Source of the DNA: Alteromonas abrolhosensis | GTDB taxonomy: Bacteria > Pseudomonadota > Gammaproteobacteria > Enterobacterales > Alteromonadaceae | Reading direction: 5' to 3' | Assembly (NCBI RefSeq): GCF_001953635.1 | Contig: NZ_MEJH01000015.1 | Location: 21,342-85,341, forward strand | Length of the DNA: 64,000 nt | Part shown: in pieces, positions 53,827-63,386 of the stretch | Layout of the letters: every line of letters begins with the position of its first letter | Position numbering within the stretch: the first letter of the stretch is position 1 | Notes under the pieces: generated by a model | What the model saw: only the letters and a program-made list of their open reading frames with translations | Database searches by the model: none | What the model was told of the DNA's origin: nothing | Program-made: the position numbers and the translations under genes

Positions 53827-53975
53827 TCACACCCTAGCTAACTTATAGAAGAGTGTTTGCCGCTAAATTGCGGCAGCACTTTTTGCTACTCTGCAAATTT
53901 AACCACACAGGCATGGTCTCGAAAAGGCGCTTTATTGTATAATGGCCGCTTTATCACAAACCAAGCTAGTTAATT

Positions 53976-54929
53976 ATGAGTTTAGGCACAAGCAGTGCTG
54001 ACGCGTCGCCTTTAAACGCTGCGCAAAGTAAGCAAAAGTACAACTTCAACAAACTTCAGAAACGTCTTCGCCGTAATGTGGGTAAAGCCATAGGTGATTT
54101 CGGCATGATTGAAAACAACGATAAAGTTATGGTGTGTTTATCTGGCGGTAAAGACAGCTATACCATGCTTGATATTCTATTGTTTTTAAAGAAGATTGCG
54201 CCTATTCATTTTGATATCGTTGCGGTTAATCTTGACCAAAAGCAGCCTGGTTTCCCAGAACATATCTTGCCTGAATATTTAGAAAGCATTGGTGTTGATT
54301 ACAAAATTGTAGAAGAAGACACCTACTCTATTGTTAAAGACAAAATTCCAGAGGGAAAAACGACCTGCTCGCTTTGTTCTCGCTTGCGCCGTGGTATTTT
54401 GTATCGCACAGCAAAAGAACTGGGTGCTACTAAAATTGCGTTAGGCCACCATCGCGACGACATGCTAGAAACGTTTTTCCTCAACATGTTCCATGGTGGC
54501 AAACTTAAGTCCATGCCGCCAAAACTGGTCAGCGACAACGGTGAACATATCGTTATTCGTCCATTGGCGTACTGTACAGAAAAAGACATCGAGAAATATT
54601 CTCAAGCCGCTGAGTTCCCAATTATTCCTTGTAATCTTTGCGGGTCACAAGAGAACTTACAGCGCCAAAACATAAAGGCTATGCTTCAAGACTGGAACCG
54701 ACGCTTCCCAGGTCGTATAGAGTCGATGTTCCGTGCTCTCCAAAATGTGGCGCCTTCACATTTAGTAGACAGTAATTTGTATGACTTTAAGGCGATCACA
54801 ACTCAAGATGGGCCTGTTGAGGATGGTGACATTGGATTTGACCAACCCACTTTTACTACTGAAAATAGCGCAAACTTCAGCGATGAAGACAACGCTATTG
54901 AAGTCGTTAACATCATGGAACCGAAGTAA
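53976..54929 (+). CDS. ttcA: tRNA 2-thiocytidine(32) synthetase TtcA
   Basis: This PP-loop ATPase of 317 residues thiolates cytidine 32 of certain tRNAs and carries an iron-sulfur cluster. The PP-loop SGGKDS is at 56-61. The cysteine pair is C131-x2-C134 (TTCSLC), and a second pair is at 219/222 (PCNLCG). The C-terminal tail beyond about residue 280 is acidic and variable. The next gene begins right at its stop, so they are co-transcribed. Confidence 0.96.
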   Translation: MSLGTSSADASPLNAAQSKQKYNFNKLQKRLRRNVGKAIGDFGMIENNDKVMVCLSGGKDSYTMLDILLFLKKIAPIHFDIVAVNLDQKQPGFPEHILPEYLESIGVDYKIVEEDTYSIVKDKIPEGKTTCSLCSRLRRGILYRTAKELGATKIALGHHRDDMLETFFLNMFHGGKLKSMPPKLVSDNGEHIVIRPLAYCTEKDIEKYSQAAEFPIIPCNLCGSQENLQRQNIKAMLQDWNRRFPGRIESMFRALQNVAPSHLVDSNLYDFKAITTQDGPVEDGDIGFDQPTFTTENSANFSDEDNAIEVVNIMEPK

Positions 54930-55955
54930 ATGAAAATTGGACTTGCGTTAGGTGCCGGTGCCGCGAGGGGCTGGACTCACATTGGTATAATTGAAGCACT
55001 GGAAAAACTAGGCGTTAAAATTGACGTGGTGGCGGGTTGCTCTATTGGTGCTTATGTTGGTGCTGCCTATGCAAGTGGAAAGCTTGAAGGTTTAAAAGAG
55101 TGGGCCTGTTCGCTTAGCGACTGGCAAGTACTCGCGTTGATGGGCGTTGGTCTTAGGCGAGGTGGCATTGCAAGCGGTCAGAAAGTTTTCGACAAGCTAG
55201 CCAATGAGTTTTGCGCATCCACTTATGAAGATATGATTAAGCCGTTTGCAGCTGTGGCCACCGACCTTTATACCGGCCGCGAAGTGGTGTTTAACTCTGG
55301 TCCCATCGGAGACACCATTCAAGCGTCTTGCGCTATTCCCGCACTTTTTGCGCCCGTAGCGCACGGTGATCGCTGGCTGGTAGATGGTGCCGTTGTTAAC
55401 CCTGTTCCGGTTAACTTGTGTCGTCAATTAGGGGCCGATTTTGTTATTGCGGTTAATCTTAATGCCGACTTCCGACCACTTCGTCTTGAAAAGTTGAGGC
55501 AAGATCATGAAGAAAACCAGCGCAAAACTGAGGATTTCTTTACGAAAAGCCAAAATGTACTGCGTCAATGGTTTTCACCCGACAGTAAAGATGAAAAAGC
55601 ATTAGATAAGAAAGGCGAAAAAGATAAAGAAGCGTCAGCTGAAGGTGTAAAAACTGAAGAAGGCATTGCTTCAGAAGTAATTGAAAAAGTGGAAGAAGAG
55701 TTCACCGAAGTGCCAGCTAAGGTGAACAAACGGAACCCGCCTGGGATCATGAGCGTGATGAGCAGTTCACTTGAGATTCTTCAAGCACGCGTTACTCGCT
55801 CAAGACTAGCGGGCGATCCGCCAGACATCCTTATTGAACCTCAGCTTACCGATGTGGGCATTATGGAATTCCATAGAGCCGAAGAGCTGTGCGCGAAGGG
55901 TGAAGAAACCATCGCGCGTCTAGCAGAGCAAATTAGGTATCAGCTACTTACCTAA
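54930..55955 (+). CDS. rssA: Patatin-like phospholipase, RssA type
   Basis: This is a patatin-family hydrolase of 341 residues. The oxyanion loop GAGAARG is at about 8-14, the nucleophile Ser38 sits in GCSIG, and the catalytic Asp152 in VDGAVVNP completes the Ser-Asp dyad. A charged, Lys/Glu-rich insertion (about 215-265) is unusual and probably disordered. The start is the ATG directly after the ttcA stop. RssA is known next to rssB in E. coli, but no rssB is here, so the symbol is only by domain similarity. Substrate unknown. Confidence 0.85.
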   Translation: MKIGLALGAGAARGWTHIGIIEALEKLGVKIDVVAGCSIGAYVGAAYASGKLEGLKEWACSLSDWQVLALMGVGLRRGGIASGQKVFDKLANEFCASTYEDMIKPFAAVATDLYTGREVVFNSGPIGDTIQASCAIPALFAPVAHGDRWLVDGAVVNPVPVNLCRQLGADFVIAVNLNADFRPLRLEKLRQDHEENQRKTEDFFTKSQNVLRQWFSPDSKDEKALDKKGEKDKEASAEGVKTEEGIASEVIEKVEEEFTEVPAKVNKRNPPGIMSVMSSSLEILQARVTRSRLAGDPPDILIEPQLTDVGIMEFHRAEELCAKGEETIARLAEQIRYQLLT

Positions 55956-55974
55956 TCGCGAACATAACAAGCGC

Positions 55975-56622
55975 TTAACTTGAAGCCATAGCAGTGACAC
56001 GTAACGGCGCATGAGGCAGCGTTAGGCCTTTTGCGTCGTTGATCCACGCTTGATCTAAATGCAACACACCATTATTGATTTGCACACCTTGTGGTGTGAT
56101 GAAATCTAGATTCTTGTCATCAAACTGAATCATCAAGCCCTTTACTGAAGGCATCATGAAAGACAAGAAGCTTCCCATTTCATTAAAGAACGCCTCATAC
56201 TGAGCATACAGAAATGTTAGATCTTCTTTGGTGTAGTGCTGCTTTAAATACTCTGGCTTCGTTTCTAATTGAACCGACATATCACACACATTTGCGCGTT
56301 CGTTCAAATCAATGCGAACCAGTGCATTGGCAAGCTTCAGGGCTTTTTCAGTTGGCACAGTAAAACGCCCTTCTTCACTTATCGTAAGCGGCATGGTTTT
56401 CTTGTCAGTAACGATAGACGCTCCGTTCACTTCGCACAAACGCCCCTCACCTACACGGACAAATCCAAAAGCAAACTGCAAAGCTTGAGTATCCTCGTTA
56501 TCTAGCTTTTTAACATGGCTATAAAAACGGCTGTACTCTACATCTATCGTTTCAGCAGCAACGTTTGTACTAGCTACACCCACAAATAGTGATGAAGCAA
56601 AAAATAAGGCCGCGCGTATCAT
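55975..56622 (-). CDS. DUF2987 family exported protein
   Basis: This is a protein of 215 residues with a signal peptide (MIRAALFFASSLFVGVASTN, then VAAE). The start of the mature part, VEYSRFYSHVKKL, and the two Cys (GRLCEVNG and ANVCDMSV) fit DUF2987. It is probably periplasmic with one disulfide. Function is unknown. It is the last gene of a minus-strand operon, overlapping the Bax-like gene by 4 bp (ATGA). Confidence 0.82.
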   Translation of the reverse strand: MIRAALFFASSLFVGVASTNVAAETIDVEYSRFYSHVKKLDNEDTQALQFAFGFVRVGEGRLCEVNGASIVTDKKTMPLTISEEGRFTVPTEKALKLANALVRIDLNERANVCDMSVQLETKPEYLKQHYTKEDLTFLYAQYEAFFNEMGSFLSFMMPSVKGLMIQFDDKNLDFITPQGVQINNGVLHLDQAWINDAKGLTLPHAPLRVTAMASS

Positions 56623-57410
56623 TCGGATAAAAACTCCTCGTTAAATTGGATCATAGTTTGAAGCTCTTCAACATAAGCGGCTCCACGTTCAGAATAATTC
56701 ATAAGCCCTTCAGCGAGCGCCACACCAGTAATCGGTATTTGATTAGCGCGCAGTCTACTGCGAATCTCACGTAAATCCGCGTACGCATCGTGGCGGTTTA
56801 AATTTCGCATATAGGTGTACGTTGCCCGGGACAGGCTATCAAACTTGGCTACTTCGTGAGACGCCCCATCGTTTCGACGATTTGGAACAAAGCCACACCC
56901 TTTAGAAAAGCACCACAATCCAAAAAAGTTATAGCCTTTTCTCGCAAAGCGACTGGTTCCCCAAGCCGACTCGTTTGCAGCCTGAACAAGTACAAGTTCG
57001 ACTGGTAAAACATCGATTTTTTGTAGCAGCGCCAGCAATTTCGTTTTAAGTGGCTGTGTTGGCTTAACTCGATATTCTTCTTCAAGCCATTCAAGTCTCG
57101 CCATATCTTCTTCAGAGAGCGACTCGTTAGCTAACGCCTTTCTATATAGGGTTTGTACGTAATGCCTTAGCGTAAGCAGGTAGGCATTTTGCTTCTCTAC
57201 TTCAGGGCGTAAATAGTTAAAAAATGCCTCTTTTTTCTCTTTTACATCGGTATAAGTAGAAAAATTAGGCACCGGTTTTTTAGCTTCTACCGTTTGCGGT
57301 ATGTCTAAAATATCCGGTTCGTCCTCAGTAAAAATAATGGCGTTAATGACGATAACCGCCAGTACACCTAAGGTTATGAGAACAATTTTGAAGGTTTCTC
57401 TTTTATGCAT
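56619..57410 (-). CDS. Bax-like glucosaminidase-domain protein
   Basis: This is a membrane-anchored peptidoglycan hydrolase-type protein of 263 residues. One N-terminal helix (IVLITLGVLAVIVINAI) is followed by the glucosaminidase domain with QAANESAWGTSRFARKGYN, in which the Glu is the expected catalytic acid, and FGLWCF. This matches E. coli Bax (274 aa). It acts in the periplasm, probably in cell-wall turnover. It overlaps both neighbours by 4-8 bp, so the three genes form a coupled operon. Confidence 0.88.
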   Translation of the reverse strand: MHKRETFKIVLITLGVLAVIVINAIIFTEDEPDILDIPQTVEAKKPVPNFSTYTDVKEKKEAFFNYLRPEVEKQNAYLLTLRHYVQTLYRKALANESLSEEDMARLEWLEEEYRVKPTQPLKTKLLALLQKIDVLPVELVLVQAANESAWGTSRFARKGYNFFGLWCFSKGCGFVPNRRNDGASHEVAKFDSLSRATYTYMRNLNRHDAYADLREIRSRLRANQIPITGVALAEGLMNYSERGAAYVEELQTMIQFNEEFLSE

Positions 57411-58134
57411 CGAAGCTAGACTCTTTCACATCGTTTTCAGATGCTTCCGTGCTTACTCCTTGCTCACCAATCAGTTCCTGATAGAGCAAGCCCATCATAC
57501 AAAAATAAAAGGGTAATACCCAAATAAGAGAAAAGCCTAACGTTAGCGGCACCGACGCAAATAATAGAAGAAACACACCGAATATGCTGGCTATTTGAGC
57601 CCAGTATGCGTTAAATACGCGGCACGAGAGAATGATCGCGCTAATTGGCGTTAGCTTTCTGTCAGCAACCAACATAAGTGAAAAAGACGACGCTAAATAA
57701 AAGTACACGCCAGGTATAATAAGCAGCACCATACCTAGCTGAACAAGAATACTGTTTACTAGCTGGGTTAGCGCCAGCAAAAATATCAGTGGGAAAAACT
57801 GGAAAACGGTAAATACTGAAGTTTTAGTGCCACGGGCAACAAAAACGCCCATCATATACAACCCCGTCAATAGCGGGGCAACGATGCAGATTGCAACAAT
57901 TTCAATGATCGACTGATGCTCGAATACGTAGCTCCCGTCGTCATTTATTGTGATGTACTGCTGAGCAAATACACCTAACACGACAAACGTCAAAAATAAA
58001 ACAACACTTCCCTGCAGCAATGATGAAAAGTTTGATTTTGTTAAACCGGCAGCGCGGCGCAAGAGACCCATGGCATCAAAGCGATACTGTTTAGACAACG
58101 TATTGTTTAGGCGGTCAGGGTTTACGTCTTTCAC
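57403..58134 (-). CDS. Integral membrane protein, linked to bax-like gene
   Basis: This is a protein of 243 residues with about six hydrophobic segments (VVLFLTFVVLGVFAQQ, IIEIVAICIVAPLLTGLYMMG, FFPLIFLLALTQLVNS, MVLLIIPGVYFYLASSFSLML, IASIFGVFLLLFASVPLTL, IWVLPFYFCMMGLLYQ). I recognise no catalytic motif. Genes like it sit beside bax-like genes in related genera, but the function is unknown. The protein ends in an acidic tail. It is the first gene of the three-gene operon. Confidence 0.75.
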   Translation of the reverse strand: MKDVNPDRLNNTLSKQYRFDAMGLLRRAAGLTKSNFSSLLQGSVVLFLTFVVLGVFAQQYITINDDGSYVFEHQSIIEIVAICIVAPLLTGLYMMGVFVARGTKTSVFTVFQFFPLIFLLALTQLVNSILVQLGMVLLIIPGVYFYLASSFSLMLVADRKLTPISAIILSCRVFNAYWAQIASIFGVFLLLFASVPLTLGFSLIWVLPFYFCMMGLLYQELIGEQGVSTEASENDVKESSFDA

Positions 58135-58218
58135 ACAACTCTCTTATATATTTTTGAAAAATCGGCGCGATTATACCAATTCACAAAAACAAATGCCTGT
58201 TTGTATGGTAAACAAAAG

Positions 58219-58845
58219 TTAACCTAGCACTAACTTTGCTGCCAAACCGACCAATAGCACGCCCATAGCACGGTCTAGCCAATACCCCTTCTTACCTATA
58301 AGATCAGCCACTTTGCTAGTGCTAAGTAGATAGGAAAGGAAACAAAACCATAACCCAGTAGCAAATGCTAAATAGATACCGTAGCCCAATTTTACGCTAA
58401 AGGGAGTATCAATACTGATAATAGCGGTAAACAGCGACAGGAAGAACAGCGTTGCTTTCGGATTAAGGCCGTTTGTCAAAAAGCCCATCCAAACCGCGCG
58501 CTTTATCGATATTTGGGATGTTTTCTTTTCAGCGTTAACGGCCTGTTCTTGCTTCACAGGCCCGCTTCTAAGCGCACCAAACGCAAGGTACAGTAAATAT
58601 GCGGCGGCGGCATAACTAAAGGTAGTGAATAGCCAAGGCGTAGTTGCAATAACTACACTTAACCCCACTAGTGAGTAAGCCACATGCAGTAAAATAGCCA
58701 AACCAATACCTATACTGGTGTACATGGCAATACGTCTGCCATAGGCCACGCTGTTTCGAACAACCACGGCGAAATCTGGCCCTGGACTGGCGACAGCCAC
58801 AAGGTGCACTAACGCAATGGTAAGAAATTCATTCATATACTGCAT
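58219..58845 (-). CDS. LysE/RhtB family amino-acid exporter
   Basis: This is an inner-membrane exporter of 208 residues with about six helices. The family motif VASPGPDFAVVVRNS is near the N terminus, and GFLTNGLNPKATLFFLS is in the middle, both typical of RhtB/LysE. Substrate not known. The start at 58845 is set by AGGAGG at 58854-58859, 8 bp upstream; the ATG at 58836 would be too far. That ribosome site overlaps the stop codon of the sirtuin gene, so the pair forms an operon. Confidence 0.9.
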   Translation of the reverse strand: MQYMNEFLTIALVHLVAVASPGPDFAVVVRNSVAYGRRIAMYTSIGIGLAILLHVAYSLVGLSVVIATTPWLFTTFSYAAAAYLLYLAFGALRSGPVKQEQAVNAEKKTSQISIKRAVWMGFLTNGLNPKATLFFLSLFTAIISIDTPFSVKLGYGIYLAFATGLWFCFLSYLLSTSKVADLIGKKGYWLDRAMGVLLVGLAAKLVLG

Positions 58846-58857
58846 GTTTTGCGCCTC

Positions 58858-59583
58858 CTACAGCGCATACTTTGAAATTAAATCATCCACCCATTTGGGT
58901 ACGATGTGAGAAGCAAGCCCAGTCATTGATTCGTCGAACAAGGCATTTGTTACGCCTGGTTCCAAATTCGCCTCTATCGTATGTGCGCCGCTTTCTTTCG
59001 CAACTTGAACAAAGCCTGCAGCCGGATAGACATTGCCTGATGTACCAATAGCAATAAAAACATCAGCCTTTGAAAGCGCCCCGTAAATTTCTTCCATATA
59101 CATAGGCATTTCACCAAACCAAACAATATCAGGTCGTAAGGTTACTCGATTACAACATGGGCATTTTGTTGTGTGATCGAAACTATCATGACAATCGAAA
59201 GCCTGCTGGCTAATAGCGCAGCGAGCCGACAGAAGCTTACCATGCATATGGTAAACCGACTTGCTACCTCCTCTCTCATGCAAATCATCCACGTTTTGCG
59301 TAACCAGCATTAAGTTGCTGCCGAAAGCATTTTCAAGTTTAGCAAGTGCTTCATGTGCTGCGTTAGGCTTAACCTCATCTTGCCGAAGTTGCGCGCGCCG
59401 TGCGTTATAAAAGCGATAGACTAAACTGGGATTCTGCTCAAAAGCTTCTGGCGTGGCCACTTCTTCTACGCGATGGTTTTCCCACAGACCGTCGCTATCG
59501 CGAAAGGTTTTTAATCCAGACTCTGCGGAAATTCCCGCTCCGGTAAGAATAACAATATTTGGTAACGAACGATTGGCTGACAT
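58858..59583 (-). CDS. cobB: NAD-dependent protein deacylase, class III sirtuin
   Basis: This is a Sir2-family NAD+-dependent lysine deacylase of 241 residues. It has GAGISAESGLKTFRDSDG for NAD, QNVDDLHERGG, catalytic His114 (MHG), and zinc ligands Cys122, Cys131, Cys141 and Cys144. Tyr59 and Arg62 in RFYNARR are the class III pair that binds succinyl/malonyl lysine, so desuccinylase activity is plausible besides deacetylation. Close to CobB in length. The exporter follows on the same strand. Confidence 0.93.
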   Translation of the reverse strand: MSANRSLPNIVILTGAGISAESGLKTFRDSDGLWENHRVEEVATPEAFEQNPSLVYRFYNARRAQLRQDEVKPNAAHEALAKLENAFGSNLMLVTQNVDDLHERGGSKSVYHMHGKLLSARCAISQQAFDCHDSFDHTTKCPCCNRVTLRPDIVWFGEMPMYMEEIYGALSKADVFIAIGTSGNVYPAAGFVQVAKESGAHTIEANLEPGVTNALFDESMTGLASHIVPKWVDDLISKYAL

Positions 59584-59687
59584 CAGGTTGTTTTTACTCA
59601 GTTGCTATCAAGCTAAATACACTAGAAGCGATGAAGTGATCTACACTTAGCGTCTATCGCCTTCAACGTGTTTCCGCGCTTTTTATT

Positions 59688-60518
59688 TTAAAAATCTTTA
59701 ACTACAGGATATTGGGTATTTGCGCCCCACTCTGACCAAGAGCCATCGTATACCGCGACCTGTGTAGCACCGCACATCAAAGCAGCAACGCCAATGATAC
59801 AGGCTGTAACGCCAGAGCCACACGTACAAATGATGGGTTTGCGCAAATCAATATTGGCTTGTTCAAATACAGCGTTGAGCTTATCTGTAGAGAGAAAGTG
59901 CCGGTCTTTTAACAATGAATCGAAAGGAATATTAAATGCGCCCGGCATATGACCAGACCTCACCCCTTCGCGAGGCTCAGGTACTTCACCTTTAAATCTA
60001 GGGGTACTTCGCGCATCAATAAGTTGTGTTTCAGTTTCCAGCGCTTGTAACACATTGCTCGCGTTTACAAACCATCCCTGCCGTGGCGTAGCCTGATAGG
60101 TTAATTTTCCATAATGCTGCTGTTCTGAAACCGGTAAGCCTGCTTTTTCCCACGCTGGCTGTCCACCATTAAGTATGGAAACATCTTGGTGGCCTAACGC
60201 TTTTAACATCCACCACACTCTTGGGGCGGAATAAATACCACGTGTATCATACACTGCTATCGGCGTATTAGCGGTGATCCCCTGATTACCAAGATAGATC
60301 GCCATATCTTCGGCGGATGGCATACTGTGAGGAAGGCCGGTGGTGTGATCGCTGCCTTCATTATCTAAATCGAAATCGACCGACGCAGGTAAAACCATTG
60401 CTGTTCGCGAGTCCGGTGTTTTTGAAACGGGGTCGTCCATTAATGCTCGAACAAGCGTTACAGGCTTCTGTTGCATTGTATTGGCTAATTCACCAACCGA
60501 GAGCAAAACCGGTGCCAT
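59688..60518 (-). CDS. sseA: 3-mercaptopyruvate-type sulfurtransferase
   Basis: This is a two-domain rhodanese of 276 residues (E. coli SseA 281) that moves sulfur from 3-mercaptopyruvate or thiosulfate to thiol acceptors. The inactive N-terminal rhodanese (about 1-140) contains YDTRGIYSAPRVWWML. The active domain has QLIDARSTPRFKGEVPEP and the Cys loop ICTCGSGVTACI, where CGSGVTA matches the mercaptopyruvate type. AGGAGG at 60524-60529 sets the start. A CACCCA/TGGGTG hairpin lies just above the ribosome site. Confidence 0.92.
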   Translation of the reverse strand: MAPVLLSVGELANTMQQKPVTLVRALMDDPVSKTPDSRTAMVLPASVDFDLDNEGSDHTTGLPHSMPSAEDMAIYLGNQGITANTPIAVYDTRGIYSAPRVWWMLKALGHQDVSILNGGQPAWEKAGLPVSEQQHYGKLTYQATPRQGWFVNASNVLQALETETQLIDARSTPRFKGEVPEPREGVRSGHMPGAFNIPFDSLLKDRHFLSTDKLNAVFEQANIDLRKPIICTCGSGVTACIIGVAALMCGATQVAVYDGSWSEWGANTQYPVVKDF

Positions 60519-60631
60519 TACATCCTCCTATAAGACACCCACATTGATGGGTGCCTTGTAATACCGCGCTAAAAATGAATCGATACCAATAAATTCACAA
60601 TATATATTTAGCTAGTTAATATGCGGACTTT

Positions 60632-61129
60632 TTATTTCAACGCGGCAATAGCTGCGTCGTAGTTCGGCTCTTCTGTTGTTTCTGCTACTTGCTCTGTGTA
60701 AACCACTTTGCCTTCGGTATCGATGACAACTACAGAACGAGATAGAAGCCCGGTAAGCGGCGCAGATTCAAACGTAACACCATAGTCGTCGCCGAAGCTT
60801 GAGCGGAAAGTAGAGCCTGTAAGCACGTTTTCAATACCTTCAGCACCACAAAAGCGACCCGCTGCAAACGGAAGATCTGCCGATACACAGATAACTGTAG
60901 TGTTATCCAATTTTGCCGCTTCTTCGTTGAATTTGCGCACTGACATCGCGCACGTTCCGGTGTCAATAGAAGGGAAAATATTCAACACGACATTTTTTCC
61001 TGCAAGCTCAGACAGCGTTACTTCACCCAAATCTGCTTTTACTAATGTAAAGTCTGGTGCAGAAGTACCCACTTCAGGAAGCTGACCCTTTGTCGTAACT
61101 GTATTGCCTTGAAAAGTAACTGATGCCAT
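60632..61129 (-). CDS. tpx: Thiol peroxidase
   Basis: This thioredoxin-dependent peroxidase of 165 residues reduces H2O2 and alkyl peroxides. The peroxidatic Cys60 is in [18 protein letters not shown]. The resolving Cys94 is in [14 protein letters not shown]. Spacing equals E. coli Tpx (61/95). GGAG precedes the ATG. It stands alone, or reads through into sseA, as no good terminator separates them. Confidence 0.97.
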   Translation of the reverse strand: MASVTFQGNTVTTKGQLPEVGTSAPDFTLVKADLGEVTLSELAGKNVVLNIFPSIDTGTCAMSVRKFNEEAAKLDNTTVICVSADLPFAAGRFCGAEGIENVLTGSTFRSSFGDDYGVTFESAPLTGLLSRSVVVIDTEGKVVYTEQVAETTEEPNYDAAIAALK

Positions 61130-61203
61130 TCGCTTTCTCCGTGTTTTGTTAATATGAAATAGTGGATGTAAAACAATACTTTCGCAAATTAAGATGACGC
61201 TTT

Positions 61204-61896
61204 TTAGACGTTGCTTTTAACCTGCGACTGGGCAAATGCAAGCTTGTGCTGCAAGTGCGGCTTTCCCTTTAAATATTCCCGCCTAAACACACTAAAATAG
61301 TGCGCTAAGGTTTGTGCCCCTTGCTTCTGTTCTGCAAGATCTAAAACGCTAATGCCAACTTCAGCAGTACAGTGTTGAAAGTCATGGGTAGATTCACGTA
61401 GTAAATAGTCTGACGCTACGTCCATACTGACGCCCAACACAGGAAAGCCATGTAAGTAAGCGCTCTTACTAAACATCTTTTTTGCTTCACGCCATGTTCC
61501 ATCCAAGAAAATAAATAGTAACGTTTTACCAGTATTCAATGGTGGCGTGTCAATACAGCGTTCAGCTGTGGCATATTCGTGAGGAAACACCACGATAGGA
61601 AAATATTTTTCGTCACGCAGTAACGCAAGTAGCGCCTCTTCTGGCTCGGTGCGTTTCCATAAAAATGCGTGGTTATCTTTAACTACATCCGCAATTAAAC
61701 GACCTGTATTGGTGGGTTTATAATATTCGCCTTTGTACATTAAGAACAAAACAGCCACGTCTGTGCCAGCCTCAGGCTTAAACTCACAAATACAATTTTG
61801 CATTGGAAGCAGGCACGCCTCACAGCGAACTACTTTACTACCGCGGGCGTGGAATGGTCGTTCAGCGCGAGATAACTCGTCTAAACGAAGTGACAT
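61204..61896 (-). CDS. tapT: DTW-domain tRNA-uridine aminocarboxypropyltransferase-like protein
   Basis: This is a protein of 230 residues with the DTW domain. Characterised members (TapT/YfiP, DTWD) add the acp group to tRNA uridine. The zinc-like cysteines are in [14 protein letters not shown]. The DTW signature appears as [13 protein letters not shown]. The N terminus resembles YfiP. I chose the ATG at 61896; a TTG at 61908 is possible but weaker. The single gene has no clear operon partner. Confidence 0.85.
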   Translation of the reverse strand: MSLRLDELSRAERPFHARGSKVVRCEACLLPMQNCICEFKPEAGTDVAVLFLMYKGEYYKPTNTGRLIADVVKDNHAFLWKRTEPEEALLALLRDEKYFPIVVFPHEYATAERCIDTPPLNTGKTLLFIFLDGTWREAKKMFSKSAYLHGFPVLGVSMDVASDYLLRESTHDFQHCTAEVGISVLDLAEQKQGAQTLAHYFSVFRREYLKGKPHLQHKLAFAQSQVKSNV

Positions 61897-62055
61897 AACA
61901 GAATTCAAAAGTGGCGCCTAGGCAATAGTCTCAATGGCTGAGAATTTATCATATCTGAGGGTCATGAATAATATAATGTGAGAATATTTATTTAAATAAT
62001 CTTTGTATAGCCGAGTTACGTATTAGGTTTGTCTAATTTTAATAGGTAAACCTTG

Positions 62056-63171
62056 ATGTATTGTGCAGATTGTGAATCGATTGATGATTACTTTTTTAAG
62101 GTCACTCATTTTTGGATCTTTGTTCCAACCGTTGAAACATTCGGAAAGCTCGCAGGTTTATGTGGTTCATTAGAACTAAAAGCAAATCAAGAATCCTCAC
62201 ATTGTATCTCTTGCGCTGTAGAGCAAAGCCAAATTCAGAAGTTTCTTACCTCGGTGAATGGCGCCTTAGAATCAAAGGAATTAGAAAATACAAAAGTGAC
62301 AACCACCGAATCGTACCAAATCCCGCACCTAGCGGAAATGGGTCGAATGGCAACAATGGCAGTGCTCATCAATCGTTTTCAGGCACGCTGGCTTATAGAA
62401 AGTGTAGAGAAAGAACGGTATGAATCATGGTACCAACCAATCATAAACGCTAAAACTAAACGTCTTTATGCACATGAAGGCTTATTCCGTATAAAAGACG
62501 AGCTCGACAATATTGTCCCTCCTGCTCTAGCATTTAAACTAGCAGAAGCATCGGATCTACTATTTTCACTTGATTTGGTTGCAAGGCGTTCTGCAGTAGA
62601 ATGCGCAGCAAAAGCACGACTTGAGGGTAAACTATTTATAAATTTTAATCCCTCAAGCATCTACGACCCGTCTTATTGCCTACGCGCAACAGCTTCATCC
62701 ATATATGAAATTGGACTTCGTCCTGAAGATGTTGTGTTTGAAGTTACTGAAACCCATCGCGCGACAGATCTCAATCAATTAAAGGGCATTTTATGCTTTT
62801 ATCGCAGCGCTGGGTTTAAAGTAGCGCTTGATGATATTGGTTCGGGCTGGTCGGGCTTAAATTTACTTCAGTCGCTGCGCCCCGATTACGTAAAAATAGA
62901 CATGGAATTGGTGCGTAACGTACACAATGACGAATATAAACAAAACATCGTTACTAATCTGATTCGAATTGCTAAAACCAATGGCATTGAAGTCATTGCT
63001 GAAGGGATTGAAACTGAGGAAGAAGCGCAGTGGCTCACTGACGCCAACGCTGATTACTTACAGGGGTATTTATACGGTAAACCAGAACCCGCCAAAATAG
63101 ATATGTCATACGAAGAAAAGGAAAAAATAGAAGCATCCCTTAAGCCGCTCGATAATGCTGCAAAGGCGTAA
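62056..63171 (+). CDS. EAL-domain c-di-GMP phosphodiesterase
   Basis: This protein of 371 residues degrades the second messenger c-di-GMP to pGpG if active. The N-terminal 110 residues have several Cys (YCADC, HCISC) and no recognised sensor fold. The EAL domain spans about 121-355. The signature reads EGL at 141-143 instead of EAL. The remaining catalytic set is kept: Asn198 (NFNP), Glu229 (FEVTET), Asp259-Asp260 (LDDIGSG), Lys280 (YVKID), Glu316 (AEGIE) and LQGYLYGKP at the end. Alone between the DTW gene and the insertion element. Start ATG at 62056. Confidence 0.88.
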   Translation: MYCADCESIDDYFFKVTHFWIFVPTVETFGKLAGLCGSLELKANQESSHCISCAVEQSQIQKFLTSVNGALESKELENTKVTTTESYQIPHLAEMGRMATMAVLINRFQARWLIESVEKERYESWYQPIINAKTKRLYAHEGLFRIKDELDNIVPPALAFKLAEASDLLFSLDLVARRSAVECAAKARLEGKLFINFNPSSIYDPSYCLRATASSIYEIGLRPEDVVFEVTETHRATDLNQLKGILCFYRSAGFKVALDDIGSGWSGLNLLQSLRPDYVKIDMELVRNVHNDEYKQNIVTNLIRIAKTNGIEVIAEGIETEEEAQWLTDANADYLQGYLYGKPEPAKIDMSYEEKEKIEASLKPLDNAAKA

Positions 63172-63386
63172 AACCTTATTAAAAACATTGCTGTTATCTA
63201 ACGTCTAAAATGGCAAATAAGCGACATGGCGCTATTCACTTAGCGCTGCTTTCGCTTAGCTTATAGTCTGTAATTAACACTGAAGATATTCATAAACCAA
63301 ATGACTTTTAAAAGCCTATTATCGCAAATACGCTTAAACTGGTTTGGCATGCATATATGCAATACGAGAGTAAGGTTTAGCGTTTT

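Noticed and set aside
60534..60555. Terminator between tpx and sseA
   Set aside because: ACACCCA/TGGGTG-type hairpin has no T-run on the minus strand and sits directly above the sseA ribosome site. A leader hairpin is possible, but termination is not supported.
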